Source of the DNA: Sinorhizobium saheli
GTDB taxonomy: Bacteria > Pseudomonadota > Alphaproteobacteria > Rhizobiales > Rhizobiaceae
DNA length: 64,000 nucleotides
NCBI RefSeq assembly: GCF_001651875.1
Contig: NZ_LNQB01000073.1
Span: 1-64,000, forward strand
Direction: 5' to 3'
The notes below the pieces were generated by a model that did not search any database, was not told where the DNA came from, and saw only the letters and a program-made list of their open reading frames with translations. A program made the translations under genes and the position numbers. This document shows positions 1 to 11,820 of the stretch, one piece after another (position 1 is the first letter of the stretch; every line of letters starts with the position of its first letter).

Positions 1-45
1 AATCAGTCCCTCTGTTGCAGCCGTAGGGAATCACGGCAAAAACCC

Positions 46-64
46 AAAAGCCAGAGGGCTTTTT
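46..64 (-). terminator. Hairpin terminator downstream of the ArsR-type gene
   Basis: Arms AAAAGCC (46-52) and GGCTTTT (57-63) pair around a four-base loop. On the minus strand the hairpin is followed by GGGTTTTTGCC and lies just past the stop of the regulator gene. The A/T edges make it usable from both sides, so it may also end a gene to the left of the window. Confidence 0.6.
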
Positions 65-74
65 CAGCAGCCTG

Positions 75-404
75 CTAATGCCGGCCGGGCGATTCATCAT
101 CCGGCGAAAATTCCTGCATCTGCGATCGCATCATCCAGAGTTCGCGATTGGTGTTGATCCACTCGGCTGCGATCTCCAGCGGCGCCGGGTCGGCGGCGAC
201 GAGTTCCCTTCCGCCCTCCCGACGCCGGGCGATCAACTCCGCCGCCTCGAGGACGGCCATGTGCCTTTCAAGGACGCCGTGCTCCACGCCGAGGGTTGCC
301 GCGATATCCGCCGTCGGCGTCTCACCGGCAAACAGGACTTCGAATATGCGGCGCCGCGTGGGATCCGCGAGCGCCAACAACGTATCGTCAAGGGCCGAGG
401 TCAT
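75..404 (-). CDS. ArsR-family winged-helix transcriptional regulator
   Basis: A 109-residue DNA-binding protein. The N-terminal stretch LADPTRRRIFEVL is the usual opening of ArsR/SmtB winged-helix repressors, and the recognition-helix region follows (residues about 30-60). I see no cysteine cluster of the metal-sensing type; it looks more like the subgroup that acts with SRPBCC or unknown ligands. The frame opens nine bases earlier at 413, but GGGGAG sits directly against that ATG and at a better distance from the ATG at 404. It stands alone, with a terminator behind it and a 230-base gap to parC in front. What it senses cannot be told; no cognate target gene lies next to it in the window. 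Confidence 0.8.
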   Translation of the reverse strand: MTSALDDTLLALADPTRRRIFEVLFAGETPTADIAATLGVEHGVLERHMAVLEAAELIARRREGGRELVAADPAPLEIAAEWINTNRELWMMRSQMQEFSPDDESPGRH

Positions 405-441
405 AGCGTTCATCTCCCCGCCGCATGATTTCTCAAATCGA

Positions 442-463
442 GGCCGATTTAAGGAATATGCAG
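442..463. repeat. Partial copy of a rhizobial intergenic motif
   Basis: The 22 bases around TTAAGGAATATGCAG match, with one gap and one or two changes, GCCGACTTAAGGAAAAATGC at 36141-36160 and its next two bases. Here the hairpin that follows the motif at 36178-36221 is absent. The copy lies about 40 bases upstream of the ArsR-type start, in its probable promoter region. Confidence 0.4.
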
Positions 464-642
464 GAGATCAAGGAATTACGGCGAACCTCAGTGCGTTAAC
501 GGATCGAGTGTGCTGCAGATCGGTCGATGAATGGCGCCTGCACGCACCGGCGGCGCCGCGCCTCCAATCGGAGGCACGAAGGTCGCATGCGATTCGTTCT
601 GTCGCTTATTTCCGACGTCGCGGATCATCCGGTCGTCCGGCG

Positions 643-3310
<2,668 letters not shown>

Positions 3311-4504
3311 ATGATGCATACGCGCAAAGTCCGCCTGATGCTGGCCGGCGCTGCCCTCCTCACATTCACCGGTCCGGCCTTCGCGCTCGATGGCGCGGAC
3401 ATGATGAAGAAGCTCAGCGCCGCACTCGAAGTCAACGGCACCTCCCTTGCCTTCGACAAGGCGGAGACGGACGGGGACGTGGTGACGGTAACCGGCGTAA
3501 AACTGAAAGTGGCAACGGCACCGGACGAATCGGTCAACATTGGCGACTTGACGTTCGAGGGCGTCGAGGAGACGGAAGGCGGCGGCTATTACGCTGAAAC
3601 CCTCTCCTTCGCGGACGTCAATGTGGCCGAGAAGGAGAACAGCTTTACGCTGAAGGCCCCCCGGATTGGCGGAGTGTCGGTTCCCGGCAACCCCGCAGGC
3701 GGCACGATCGACGACATGCTGCTTTACGAATCCTTCGAAACCGGGCCCCTGGAGGTCAAGTCCGAAGGCAAGGACGTCTTCAGGATCGCGAGCATCGAGG
3801 CCAACCTGACGCGGCAGGAAAACGACGCCGGGTTCGACTTCGACGGAACCATGGCCGGCCTGAACGCGGACCTCTCGAAGATCGAGGATGCCAAGGCGAA
3901 GGAAGCGGTCGAGAAGCTCGGACTGCAGCAGCTCGACGGCGAGGTCACGATGAAGGGCAGCTGGGAGCTGGCGAGCGGCAAGCTCGCGCTGGAGGAGTAT
4001 GCCCTCGATTTCAAGAATATCGGCCGCCTGAACATCGCCATCGACTTCTCGGGATATACGCTTGAGTTCCTGAAGGCGCTGCAGGAGGCGAACAAGGCGG
4101 CACAGGCCAATCCGAACAAGGAAGCGGCCAACCAGGCGATGGGTCTCGCGATGCTCGGCCTCATGCAGCAACTGACCTTCAACAGCGCCTCGATCCGTTT
4201 CGACGATGCCTCCATCACCAAGAAGGCGCTCGACTATGCCGGCAGCCAGCAGGGCGTGACCGGCGAACAGATGGCGGAGTCGCTCAAAGGTCTGATCCCG
4301 ATCATGATGGCTGAGTGGAACCTGCCGGAACTGCAGAACGAGGTATCCGCTGCCGTCAGCGCCTATCTCGACTCGCCGAAGAGCCTGACGATCAGCGCGG
4401 CGCCCGAAAAGCCGGTGCCGTTCCCGATGATCATGGGTGCCGCCATGGGGGCGCCGAAGACGATCCCCTCGGTCCTCGGCGTCAAGGTGACGGCCAACGA
4501 CTGA
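3311..4504 (+). CDS. Secreted protein of unknown function
   Basis: A 397-residue protein with a clear Sec signal peptide: basic MMHTRKVR, a hydrophobic stretch LMLAGAALLTF, and a likely cut after AFA near residue 25. The mature part is acidic, has no cysteine cluster and reads as alternating beta strands, with repeated phrases about GDLTF and DVNVAEKENSF, followed by a helical tail. I do not recognise a catalytic motif. Proteins of this shape are common in Rhizobiaceae as periplasmic or outer-membrane-associated hypotheticals. AAGGAA lies about nine bases upstream of the start. It is monocistronic: parC diverges upstream and a strong terminator follows at 4547. The role is unknown. Confidence 0.8.
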   Translation: MMHTRKVRLMLAGAALLTFTGPAFALDGADMMKKLSAALEVNGTSLAFDKAETDGDVVTVTGVKLKVATAPDESVNIGDLTFEGVEETEGGGYYAETLSFADVNVAEKENSFTLKAPRIGGVSVPGNPAGGTIDDMLLYESFETGPLEVKSEGKDVFRIASIEANLTRQENDAGFDFDGTMAGLNADLSKIEDAKAKEAVEKLGLQQLDGEVTMKGSWELASGKLALEEYALDFKNIGRLNIAIDFSGYTLEFLKALQEANKAAQANPNKEAANQAMGLAMLGLMQQLTFNSASIRFDDASITKKALDYAGSQQGVTGEQMAESLKGLIPIMMAEWNLPELQNEVSAAVSAYLDSPKSLTISAAPEKPVPFPMIMGAAMGAPKTIPSVLGVKVTAND

Positions 4505-4546
4505 CGCTCCGCGCGTTCAGCGGCGTCCTTAGGAAATCTCGTCGAG

Positions 4547-4576
4547 CTCGGCGCCTGTCGGCGCCGGGCTTTTTTT
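4547..4576 (+). terminator. Rho-independent terminator of the secreted-protein gene
   Basis: A nine-pair stem (CTCGGCGCC at 4547-4555 with GGCGCCGGG at 4560-4568, one G-T pair) is followed by a run of seven T (4570-4576). It lies 43 bases past the stop codon at 4504. Confidence 0.85.
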
Positions 4577-4696
4577 CATCGCCGCGATCGGTGGTATCAT
4601 GCGCGGCTTGATGCTCGAGGACGACTGCCTATCTATCTTGGCACGCGGTTGCCAATTTTGCGCATTCCCGACCGACCAAGCGGAAGGAGGACGCCC

Positions 4697-4915
4697 ATGG
4701 GACTGAAGCAGTCGGATATCACCGCCATCCTCGGCCCTGTCGACGAAACGCTGATGGCCGAACTTCTTGCGACGGGCGCGACGGCGAGTGAACTTGCCGA
4801 AGCCATCGCCTGGGTCAACAACGACGAAGCCTTGATCGGCGAGGGCCGCCATCTTCCGGCCGGCCGCGTCGCGGCCCTGATCGACATTCTGACACCCGCC
4901 GATGACGAGGAGTGA
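4697..4915 (+). CDS. Small acidic protein of unknown function upstream of groEL
   Basis: A 72-residue protein opening MGLKQSDITAILGPVDETL and ending in ADDEE. The ATG at 4697 is chosen because AAGGAGG lies seven bases before it; an upstream in-frame start at 4649 has no such site. The sequence is predicted to be helical, with TGATASELAEAIAWVNND resembling a small helix-turn-helix or adaptor fold, but I recognise no family. It is acidic, without cysteines or membrane segments. It sits between a terminator and groEL, 125 bases before the chaperonin, so the two could share a transcript. Function unknown; a link to the chaperonin is only suggested by position. Confidence 0.65.
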   Translation: MGLKQSDITAILGPVDETLMAELLATGATASELAEAIAWVNNDEALIGEGRHLPAGRVAALIDILTPADDEE

Positions 4916-5040
4916 CAGATAGTAACAACGATCGCACAGCCTTTGCTCTGCGCGGTCGGCGGCAGACCGATAGGGAACGGTGTCCGTCTCCGGAGCGGGC
5001 ACGGTAGACATGGCAAATATCCGTGTTGAGGGAGGCATAT

Positions 5041-6669
5041 ATGGCTGCCAAGGAAGTCAAGTTCACCAACGAAGCCCGCGATCGAATGCTGCGCGGAGTG
5101 GACATCATGGCCAACGCCGTGCGGGTCACCCTGGGCCCCAAGGGTCGAAACGTCGTCATCGACCGCTCCTTCGGCGCGCCTCGTATCACCAAGGACGGCG
5201 TCTCCGTCGCCAAGGAAATCGAACTCGAGGACAAGTTCGAGAACATGGGCGCGCAGATGCTGCGCGAAGTGGCATCGCGCACCAGCGACGTCGCCGGCGA
5301 CGGCACGACCACGGCGACCGTGCTTGCCCAGGCGATCGTACGGGAAGGCGCCAAGGCCGTTGCCTCGGGGATGAATCCGATGGACCTCAAACGCGGCATC
5401 GATCTTGCCGTCGACGCCATCGTCAAGGAACTCAAGACCCACGCCCGCAAGGTCTCCCAGAATAGCGAGATCGCGCAGGTCGCGACGATCTCGGCCAATG
5501 GCGACGCCGAGATCGGCCGCTACCTCGCGGAAGCGATGGAAAAGGTCGGCAATGAGGGCGTGATCACGGTCGAGGAGGCCAAGACCGCCGAGATCGAACT
5601 CGAGGTGGTCGAGGGCATGCAGTTCGACCGGGGCTACCTGTCGCCCTACTTCATCACCAACCAGGACAAGATGCGGGTCGAACTCGAAGATTGCTACATC
5701 CTCATCCATGAGAAGAAGCTCTCCAACCTGCAGGCGATGATCCCGATCCTAGAATCGGTCATCCAGTCCGGAAAGCCGCTGCTCATCATCGCGGAAGACG
5801 TCGAGGGCGAGGCGCTGGCGACGCTGGTCGTCAACAAGCTGCGCGGCGGCCTGAAGATCGCCGCCGTCAAGGCCCCGGGCTTCGGCGACCGCCGCAAGGC
5901 GATGCTCGAAGACATCGCCATCCTGACCGGCGGCACCGTCGTTTCCGAGGATCTCGGCATCAAGCTCGAGAACGTGACGATGGAGACGCTCGGGCGCGCC
6001 AAGCGGGTCATGGTGGAGAAGGAGACGACGACGCTCGTCGACGGCGCCGGGTCGAAGGAGGACATCAGCGGCCGGGTCGCCCAGATCAAGGCGCAGATCG
6101 AGGAGACGACCTCCGACTACGACAGGGAAAAGCTGCAGGAGCGGCTCGCCAAGCTCGCCGGCGGCGTCGCCGTCATCCGCGTCGGCGGCTCGACCGAGAT
6201 CGAGGTCAAGGAGAAGAAGGACCGCGTCGACGACGCCCTGCATGCGACGCGCGCCGCGGTCGAGGAAGGCATCCTGCCGGGCGGCGGCGTCGCTCTCCTG
6301 CGCGTCGTCAAGGCTCTCGACAACCTCCCGACGGCCAATGACGACCAGCGCGTCGGCATCGAGATCGTCCGCCGGGCGATCGAGGCGCCGGTGCGCCAGA
6401 TCGCCGAGAACTCGGGCTCGGAAGGATCAATCATCGTCGGGAAGCTCCGGGAGAAGCCGGAATTCGCCTATGGCTGGAACGCCCAGACCGGCGAATTCGG
6501 GGACCTCTTCGCAATGGGCGTCATCGACCCGGCCAAGGTCGTGCGCACCGCGCTGCAGGATGCCGCCTCGGTGGCCGGCCTTCTGGTGACGACGGAGGCG
6601 ATGATCGCCGAGAAGCCGAAGAAGGACGCACAGCCGCACATGCCTCCGCCGCCCGGCATGGATTTCTGA
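5041..6669 (+). CDS. groEL: 60 kDa chaperonin GroEL, copy without adjacent groES
   Basis: GroEL forms a double seven-membered ring that folds cytosolic proteins with ATP and a GroES lid. All 542 residues align to the family. The nucleotide motif GDGTTTATV lies at residues 86-94, in the same numbering as Escherichia coli Asp87. The start at 5041 has GGGAGG six bases upstream. Two things are unusual. No groES precedes it, only a 72-residue gene; and the C-terminus ends MPPPPGMDF in place of the usual GGM repeats. I see no CIRCE inverted repeat in 4916-5040, so HrcA control is unlikely. Ensifer species are known to keep several groEL copies, some without groES; this looks like one of those secondary copies, which would have to borrow GroES from elsewhere. 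Confidence 0.96.
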   Translation: MAAKEVKFTNEARDRMLRGVDIMANAVRVTLGPKGRNVVIDRSFGAPRITKDGVSVAKEIELEDKFENMGAQMLREVASRTSDVAGDGTTTATVLAQAIVREGAKAVASGMNPMDLKRGIDLAVDAIVKELKTHARKVSQNSEIAQVATISANGDAEIGRYLAEAMEKVGNEGVITVEEAKTAEIELEVVEGMQFDRGYLSPYFITNQDKMRVELEDCYILIHEKKLSNLQAMIPILESVIQSGKPLLIIAEDVEGEALATLVVNKLRGGLKIAAVKAPGFGDRRKAMLEDIAILTGGTVVSEDLGIKLENVTMETLGRAKRVMVEKETTTLVDGAGSKEDISGRVAQIKAQIEETTSDYDREKLQERLAKLAGGVAVIRVGGSTEIEVKEKKDRVDDALHATRAAVEEGILPGGGVALLRVVKALDNLPTANDDQRVGIEIVRRAIEAPVRQIAENSGSEGSIIVGKLREKPEFAYGWNAQTGEFGDLFAMGVIDPAKVVRTALQDAASVAGLLVTTEAMIAEKPKKDAQPHMPPPPGMDF

Positions 6670-6715
6670 GGATTTTAGACCAGGGACGCGGTCTTCGCGC
6701 GCCCCGGCCCTCCTA

Positions 6716-6750
6716 AAGAAAACCCGGCGAGGTCATCGCCGGGTTTTCTT
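6716..6750. terminator. Bidirectional terminator between groEL and aspS
   Basis: A perfect 15-base arm AAGAAAACCCGGCGA (6716-6730) pairs with 6736-6750 around a five-base loop. A-rich and T-rich edges on both sides let it end transcription of both convergent genes, groEL from the left and aspS from the right. Confidence 0.92.
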
Positions 6751-6766
6751 AGAGCCTGCGAAAGGG

Positions 6767-8554
6767 TCAGTCCTTTTTCTGCGGGATCGGGCGGATCGCC
6801 AGCTCCCTGAGCTGCGCCGGCGTTGCCGGCGACGGTGCGCCCATCAGGAGGTCCTGGGCCTGCTGGTTCATCGGGAACAGCGAGATCTCGCGCAGATTCT
6901 TGGCGCCGACCAGGAGCATGACGATGCGGTCGATGCCGAAGGCCATGCCGCCATGCGGCGGGGCGCCGTACTGGAACGCGCGGTAGAGACCGCCGAACTG
7001 CTCTTCGACGTCCGCCTGGCTGAGGCCGACATTCTCGAAGGCCTTGACCATAAGTTCCGGCGACTGGTTACGGATCGAGCCCGAGGCGATCTCGAAGCCG
7101 TTGCAGACCATGTCGTACTGGAAGGCCTTGATCCCGAGCAGGTCGTCGCTTTGCAGCGCCTCGAGGCCGCCCTGCGGCATCGAGAAGGGATTGTGGGCGA
7201 AGTCGACGCGCTTCTCCTCCTCGTTCCACTCATAGAACGGGAAGTCGACGATCCAGCAGAACTCGAAGCGGTCGCGGTCGACGAGGTTCAGTTCCTCGCC
7301 GGCCTTGGTGCGTGCCTCGCCGGCGAACTTGTAGAACTTGGCCGGCTCGCCGGCGACGAAGAAGCAGGCGTCGCCGTCCTCGAGGCCGAGCTGCGTGCGG
7401 ATCGCGTCGGTGCGCTCCTCGCCGATGTTCTTGGCAAGCGGACCTGCGCCCTCGAGCTTCTCGCCCTCCTTGCGCCAGAAGATGTAGCCGAGGCCCGGCT
7501 GGCCCTGGCTCTGCGCCCAGGCGTTCATGCGGTCGCAGAAGGCGCGGGAGCCGCCGGTCCTGGCGGGGATCGCCCAGACCTCGACCTTCGGATTGGAGGC
7601 GATCATGTTGGCGAAGACCTTGAAGCCGGAGCCGGCAAAATGCCGGGTGACGTCCTGCATCTCGATCGGGTTGCGCAGGTCCGGCTTGTCGGAGCCATAT
7701 TTGCGGATCGCCGTGTCATAGGGAATGCGCGGGAATTTTTCCGTCACCGGCTTGCCGTCGGCGAAGTCCGCATAGATCGAGCGGATCATCGGCTCCATGG
7801 CATCCCAGACGTCTTCCTGCTCGACGAAGCTCATCTCGAGGTCGAGCTGGTAGAACTCGCCCGGCAGGCGGTCGGCGCGCGGATCCTCGTCGCGGAAGCA
7901 GGGCGCGATCTGGAAATAGCGGTCGAAGCCGGCGACCATCAGAAGCTGTTTATATTGCTGCGGCGCCTGCGGCAGCGCATAAAAATTGCCGGGGTGAATG
8001 CGGCTCGGCACCAGGAAGTCGCGCGCGCCTTCCGGCGACGAAGCGGTGAGGATCGGCGTCGTATATTCGGTGAAGCCGATCTCGGTCATCCGCCGGCGCA
8101 TGGCGGCGATGATCTCGGTGCGCTTGACGATGTTCCTGTGCAGCGTCTCGCGGCGGAGATCGAGGAAACGGTATTTCAGGCGCACGTCTTCCGGATAGTC
8201 CGGCTCGCCGAAGACCGGCAGCGGCAGTTCCTTGGCGGCCGAAAGCACTTCGATCTCGTGGGCATAGAGCTCGATCTCGCCGGTCGGCATGTTCTTGTTG
8301 ACGGTCTCGTCCGTGCGAGCCTTGACGGTGCCATCGACACGGATGACCCATTCGCCGCGCACGGTCTCGGCCATCTTGAAGGCCGGCGAATCCGGATCGG
8401 CGACGACCTGGGTCATGCCGTAGTGGTCGCGCAGGTCGATGAACAGCACGCCGCCATGATCGCGGACGCGGTGAACCCAGCCGGAAAGGCGAACGGTGGA
8501 GCCGACATCCGACTTGCGGAGGGCGGCACAGGTGTGGCTGCGGTAACGATGCAT
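6767..8554 (-). CDS. aspS: Aspartate--tRNA ligase
   Basis: AspRS charges tRNA-Asp with aspartate using ATP. The 595-residue protein is the long bacterial type: an OB-fold anticodon-binding domain (about residues 1-110, with [20 protein letters not shown]), the class II catalytic core with motif 2 ([15 protein letters not shown]) and motif 3 ([11 protein letters not shown]), and an inserted GAD domain in the middle. It starts MHRYRSHTC at 8554. Many alphaproteobacteria use a non-discriminating AspRS that also charges tRNA-Asn for the GatCAB route; I cannot decide that from sequence alone. It is convergent with groEL and divergent from the MFS gene, so probably a single-gene unit. Confidence 0.97.
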   Translation of the reverse strand: MHRYRSHTCAALRKSDVGSTVRLSGWVHRVRDHGGVLFIDLRDHYGMTQVVADPDSPAFKMAETVRGEWVIRVDGTVKARTDETVNKNMPTGEIELYAHEIEVLSAAKELPLPVFGEPDYPEDVRLKYRFLDLRRETLHRNIVKRTEIIAAMRRRMTEIGFTEYTTPILTASSPEGARDFLVPSRIHPGNFYALPQAPQQYKQLLMVAGFDRYFQIAPCFRDEDPRADRLPGEFYQLDLEMSFVEQEDVWDAMEPMIRSIYADFADGKPVTEKFPRIPYDTAIRKYGSDKPDLRNPIEMQDVTRHFAGSGFKVFANMIASNPKVEVWAIPARTGGSRAFCDRMNAWAQSQGQPGLGYIFWRKEGEKLEGAGPLAKNIGEERTDAIRTQLGLEDGDACFFVAGEPAKFYKFAGEARTKAGEELNLVDRDRFEFCWIVDFPFYEWNEEEKRVDFAHNPFSMPQGGLEALQSDDLLGIKAFQYDMVCNGFEIASGSIRNQSPELMVKAFENVGLSQADVEEQFGGLYRAFQYGAPPHGGMAFGIDRIVMLLVGAKNLREISLFPMNQQAQDLLMGAPSPATPAQLRELAIRPIPQKKD

Positions 8555-8855
8555 CGTCTATTCCTGGAACTGCAGAAGGCCGCGCTGGCGCGCTCGAGGG
8601 CGCACGGCGGCATGGTCAAAGTCGGGCGGAAAAGCGCATGATGCGTCGGTTTTGTCAAGGCCGCGGCGCGGCTCGCCGGTCAAGGAGCCGATCCGGGCGC
8701 AATCACCCGCCTTCGCCGCCATCGCCACCGGTATTGCACAAAAAGGCGGCAAAAGGCCACAAATCGCTACTGTCGCCGGCCGTCTACCACGGCTAAACAG
8801 ACATCAGCCGCGTGCACCTGACGAGTCGCGGCCGCAATCGGATGCCTGCTGCCCC
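8555..8855. other. Divergent intergenic region aspS / MFS transporter
   Basis: This 301-base gap separates two diverging starts and should carry both promoters. It includes an 11-base palindrome CGCATGATGCG (8635-8645). I see no convincing -35/-10 pair, T-box or other RNA element, and no plausible coding frame. Confidence 0.4.
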
Positions 8856-10094
8856 ATGTCCCAGATTCGCCCGCTCATTCCGCTTCTCGTCACCGCAGGC
8901 ATTCTCATCGGCGGCAACGGCCTGCAGGGCACCTTCATCTCTCTCCGGGGCCTCGAAGAGGGCTTCTCGACCTCGCTGATCGGCCTCGTCGGCGCCGGCT
9001 ACAATGTCGGCTTCGCGATCGGCTGCGTCTATGTCACGCGCATCCTGCGGGCGATCGGACACATCCGCACCTTCTCGGCGATGGCGGCCATCGCATCGGC
9101 CGCGGCGATCGCGATGGTTCTCATCATCGATCCGTGGTTCTGGTTCCTGATGCGGCTCGTCGCCGGCATCTGTTTCGCGAGCCTGTTCGCGACCGTCGAG
9201 AGCTGGCTGAACGCCAGCGTAACCAATGCCAATCGCGCCCGAACGCTGTCGATCTACCGCCTCGTCGATCTCGGCTCGGTGACCGCCGCGCAATATGTGA
9301 TCCCCGGGATCGGCATCGGCGGCTTCGAACTCTTCGCCATCATCTCGATGGCGCTGACGCTGTCGCTCGTGCCGATCTCCTTTGCCGACCGCTCGAGCCC
9401 GGTCGCGCCGGAAGCGATCCGCTTCGACGTCAAGGCGCTCTGGAACATCTCGCCGCTCGCCACGATCGGCTGCATCGTCGTGGGCCTCACCAACGCCGCC
9501 TTCCGCTCGCTCGGCCCGATCTATGCGCAGGGGATCGGCCTTTCCGTCACGGCGATCGCCACCTTCATGAGCGCCGGCATCATCGGTGGCGTCGTGCTGC
9601 AATATCCGCTCGGCCACTATTCGGACCAGATCGACCGCAGGCTGATCATCCTGATCGCCACCTTCGGCTCGCTGCTTTCCGGTCTCTTCCTCGCCTTCGG
9701 CGCCGGCAGCGACGAATGGCTGAACTTCGCCGGCATCTTCGCCTTCGGCGCCTTTGCCATGCCGCTCTACTCCCTCTGTTCGGCGCATGCCAACGACCAC
9801 GCGGCCGACGGCCAGCACGCGCTGGTGTCCGCCGGCATGCTCTTCTTCTGGTCGCTCGGCGCCATCATCGGGCCGCTCTTCGCCTCCTTCCTGCTCGACA
9901 TCTTCGGGCCGCAGGCGCTGTTCAGCTACATGGCCGTCGTCCTGGCGATCTTCATGCTCTATACGCTCCGGCGCATGACGGCCCGCGCGCCGGTGCCGGC
10001 GGAGGAACGTTCCATGCCGTTCCGCAACCTCCTGCGCACCTCCTCCTTCTTCAACAAGCTTGCCGGCGGCGACCAGGCACCCAGGGAGCCCTGA
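8856..10094 (+). CDS. MFS transporter, YcaD-like
   Basis: A 412-residue inner membrane permease of the major facilitator superfamily with about twelve hydrophobic segments in two halves. The start at 8856 (MSQIRPLIPLLVTAG) is chosen because the frame upstream of it is hydrophilic and out of family; it runs straight into the first membrane segment. Loop 2-3 carries the degenerate RILRAIGHIRTF motif, and the YPLGHYSDQIDRR loop in the second half is typical of the YcaD/TsgA branch. Substrates for that branch are not well known. It is followed by an intergenic repeat (10109-10200), so it is probably a single-gene transcript. The substrate cannot be told from sequence. Confidence 0.85.
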   Translation: MSQIRPLIPLLVTAGILIGGNGLQGTFISLRGLEEGFSTSLIGLVGAGYNVGFAIGCVYVTRILRAIGHIRTFSAMAAIASAAAIAMVLIIDPWFWFLMRLVAGICFASLFATVESWLNASVTNANRARTLSIYRLVDLGSVTAAQYVIPGIGIGGFELFAIISMALTLSLVPISFADRSSPVAPEAIRFDVKALWNISPLATIGCIVVGLTNAAFRSLGPIYAQGIGLSVTAIATFMSAGIIGGVVLQYPLGHYSDQIDRRLIILIATFGSLLSGLFLAFGAGSDEWLNFAGIFAFGAFAMPLYSLCSAHANDHAADGQHALVSAGMLFFWSLGAIIGPLFASFLLDIFGPQALFSYMAVVLAIFMLYTLRRMTARAPVPAEERSMPFRNLLRTSSFFNKLAGGDQAPREP

Positions 10095-10108
10095 TACGAG
10101 GAGCAGGC

Positions 10109-10200
10109 TGCGCTCACATGCGTTCGCGCCACCGCTCTCCCTGTTTGTTTTTGCCGCATTTGCGCGACGTCAGGTGATTCCACCTGACTGCAAAATGCTC
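10109..10200. repeat. Intergenic repeat with CAGGTG hairpin, copy 1
   Basis: About 92 bases, from TGCGCTCACATGCGTTCGCG to CTGCAAAATGCTC, recur at 19263-19353 with roughly 80 matching positions. The core is an eight-pair hairpin, GTCAGGTG (10169-10176) and CACCTGAC (10181-10188), with loop ATTC. It lies directly after the MFS stop codon. Short mosaic and palindromic intergenic elements of this size are known from rhizobial genomes; I do not assign a named family. Confidence 0.75.
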
Positions 10201-10337
10201 GAGAGCGGGCTGCGGCAAGATGCGCGGGCGGCGGCAAATTGCTGATCATCGAAATCAGGTTTAGAAAGCGTCCGCATCGAGAGCGGGTCGACGGGCGGCA
10301 CGCCGCCCATTCCGCGTCACATTCTGGATTCGAAAAC

Positions 10338-11741
10338 ATGATGCCGATGTTCAGCCGCCGCAGGTTTCTCACGAGCTCGGCCGCGCTTGGCGGGGCCTTT
10401 GCGCTCGGTGCCGGCGTGGCGGCACGCGCCGGTGCGGCGCCTGACCCGCAGATCCTGGCGGCGCAGTTCGCCGAAGCGCGGATAGCGGCCGATGGGGTCA
10501 CGCAGAGGGTCATGACCTACGGCCTTGGCGAAGCCGCCCATGCCGGCATGCCGCCGGTCCTGAGAATGCGCAAGGGCGAACGCTATCGGGCGAGGCTGGT
10601 CAACCGGCTCGACGAGCCGACGACCGTCCATTGGCACGGATTGAGGATCGACAACGCGATGGACGGCGTGCCGGAAATGACGCAGCCCTACGTCTATCCC
10701 GGCGATCGCTTCGACTACACCTTCACGCCGCCGGATGCCGGCACTTTCTGGTACCACCCGCATTGCAACACGCTGACGCAGATGGGACGCGGCCTGACCG
10801 GCGTGATCGTCGTCGAGAACCCGGACGACCCGGCCTTCAATGCGGAGGTGGTGCTCAATCTCCGCGATTGGCGGCTCGGCGCCGGCGGCGGCTTCATCGA
10901 TCCGTTCAAGCCGCGCGACGCGGCGCGCGGCGGCACCTACGGCACGGTCAGGACGGCGAACTGGCAGCGCGAGCCGGCCTACGACGTCCCGGCAGGGGGG
11001 ATCGTCCGGGTCAGGATCGCCGCCACCGACGTCACGCGCATCTATACGCTCGGCCTTGAAGGAGCGGCCGCGGCGGTGATCGCGCTCGACGGCAACCCGG
11101 TTGAAGCCCCCTTCCCGCTCGACCGGCTGGACGTCGGTCCCGGGCAGCGTGTCGATCTCGCCCTCCGGATGCCGGAGAGCGAAGGGGCCTGCGCGACGCT
11201 CGGCAATTTCCGCGGCTCGGCGCCCTGGACCATCGCGCGCTTTCGAGCAGTCGGCGCCTCGTTGAAGCGCGACCTCCGGGATGTCGCGCCCCTTGCCGCC
11301 AACCCCGTCGCCGAGGCCGACCTCTCGACCGCGACCCGCATTGCGATCGATCTGACGGCAACCGCCGAGCACAGGGCGACGCCTTCGATCTGCGGTTCGC
11401 TCGGCTATACCTTCTGGGCGATCAACAAGGTTCCGTGGCCGGGCGACACAGCCGATCCGGTGGCGCCGCTCGAAGAGCTGAAGCTCGGGCGAAGCTACGT
11501 GCTCGATGTCGCCAACCGAACGCCGCACGCCCATCCGATCCACCTGCACGGTCTGAGCTTCCGCATCATTGCCTCGAACAAGCGAAGCTTTCTGCCGCCG
11601 CCGACGGACACGATCCTGCTCTTGCCGGACGAGCAGGCGCAACTGGCGCTGGTGGCCGACAATCCCGGCGACTGGGTGATCCACTGCCATATCATCGAAC
11701 ATCAAAAGACCGGGATGACCGCTTATTTGAGAGTCGCCTGA
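10338..11741 (+). CDS. Tat-exported multicopper oxidase
   Basis: A 467-residue laccase-like oxidase that should oxidise phenols or metal ions in the periplasm while reducing oxygen to water. The leader carries a twin-arginine signal (SRRRFLTSS at residues 6-14, then a hydrophobic stretch to AARAGA). Copper ligands are complete: HWHG at 98-101, WYHPH at 138-142, HPIHLHG near 395 and HCHIIEHQKTGM at 449-460, whose cysteine and methionine mark the type 1 site. The start at 10338 follows the hydrophilic upstream extension; ATGs at 10341 and 10347 are alternatives. A GC-rich hairpin (10294-10309) lies just upstream. No copper regulator or CopC partner is adjacent. Phenol oxidase and copper-tolerance roles are both open. 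Confidence 0.9.
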   Translation: MMPMFSRRRFLTSSAALGGAFALGAGVAARAGAAPDPQILAAQFAEARIAADGVTQRVMTYGLGEAAHAGMPPVLRMRKGERYRARLVNRLDEPTTVHWHGLRIDNAMDGVPEMTQPYVYPGDRFDYTFTPPDAGTFWYHPHCNTLTQMGRGLTGVIVVENPDDPAFNAEVVLNLRDWRLGAGGGFIDPFKPRDAARGGTYGTVRTANWQREPAYDVPAGGIVRVRIAATDVTRIYTLGLEGAAAAVIALDGNPVEAPFPLDRLDVGPGQRVDLALRMPESEGACATLGNFRGSAPWTIARFRAVGASLKRDLRDVAPLAANPVAEADLSTATRIAIDLTATAEHRATPSICGSLGYTFWAINKVPWPGDTADPVAPLEELKLGRSYVLDVANRTPHAHPIHLHGLSFRIIASNKRSFLPPPTDTILLLPDEQAQLALVADNPGDWVIHCHIIEHQKTGMTAYLRVA

Positions 11742-11820
11742 CATTTTCGATTGTGACGTCTGCCGCGAACCGTTACACGGGGGCATCAAGCCGCATTTTT
11801 GCCACAGTGATTTAACGCAG

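Noticed and set aside
4916..5040. Possible CIRCE element before groEL
   Set aside because: No TTAGCACTC-N9-GAGTGCTAA pattern, nor a good RpoH-type -35/-10, was found.
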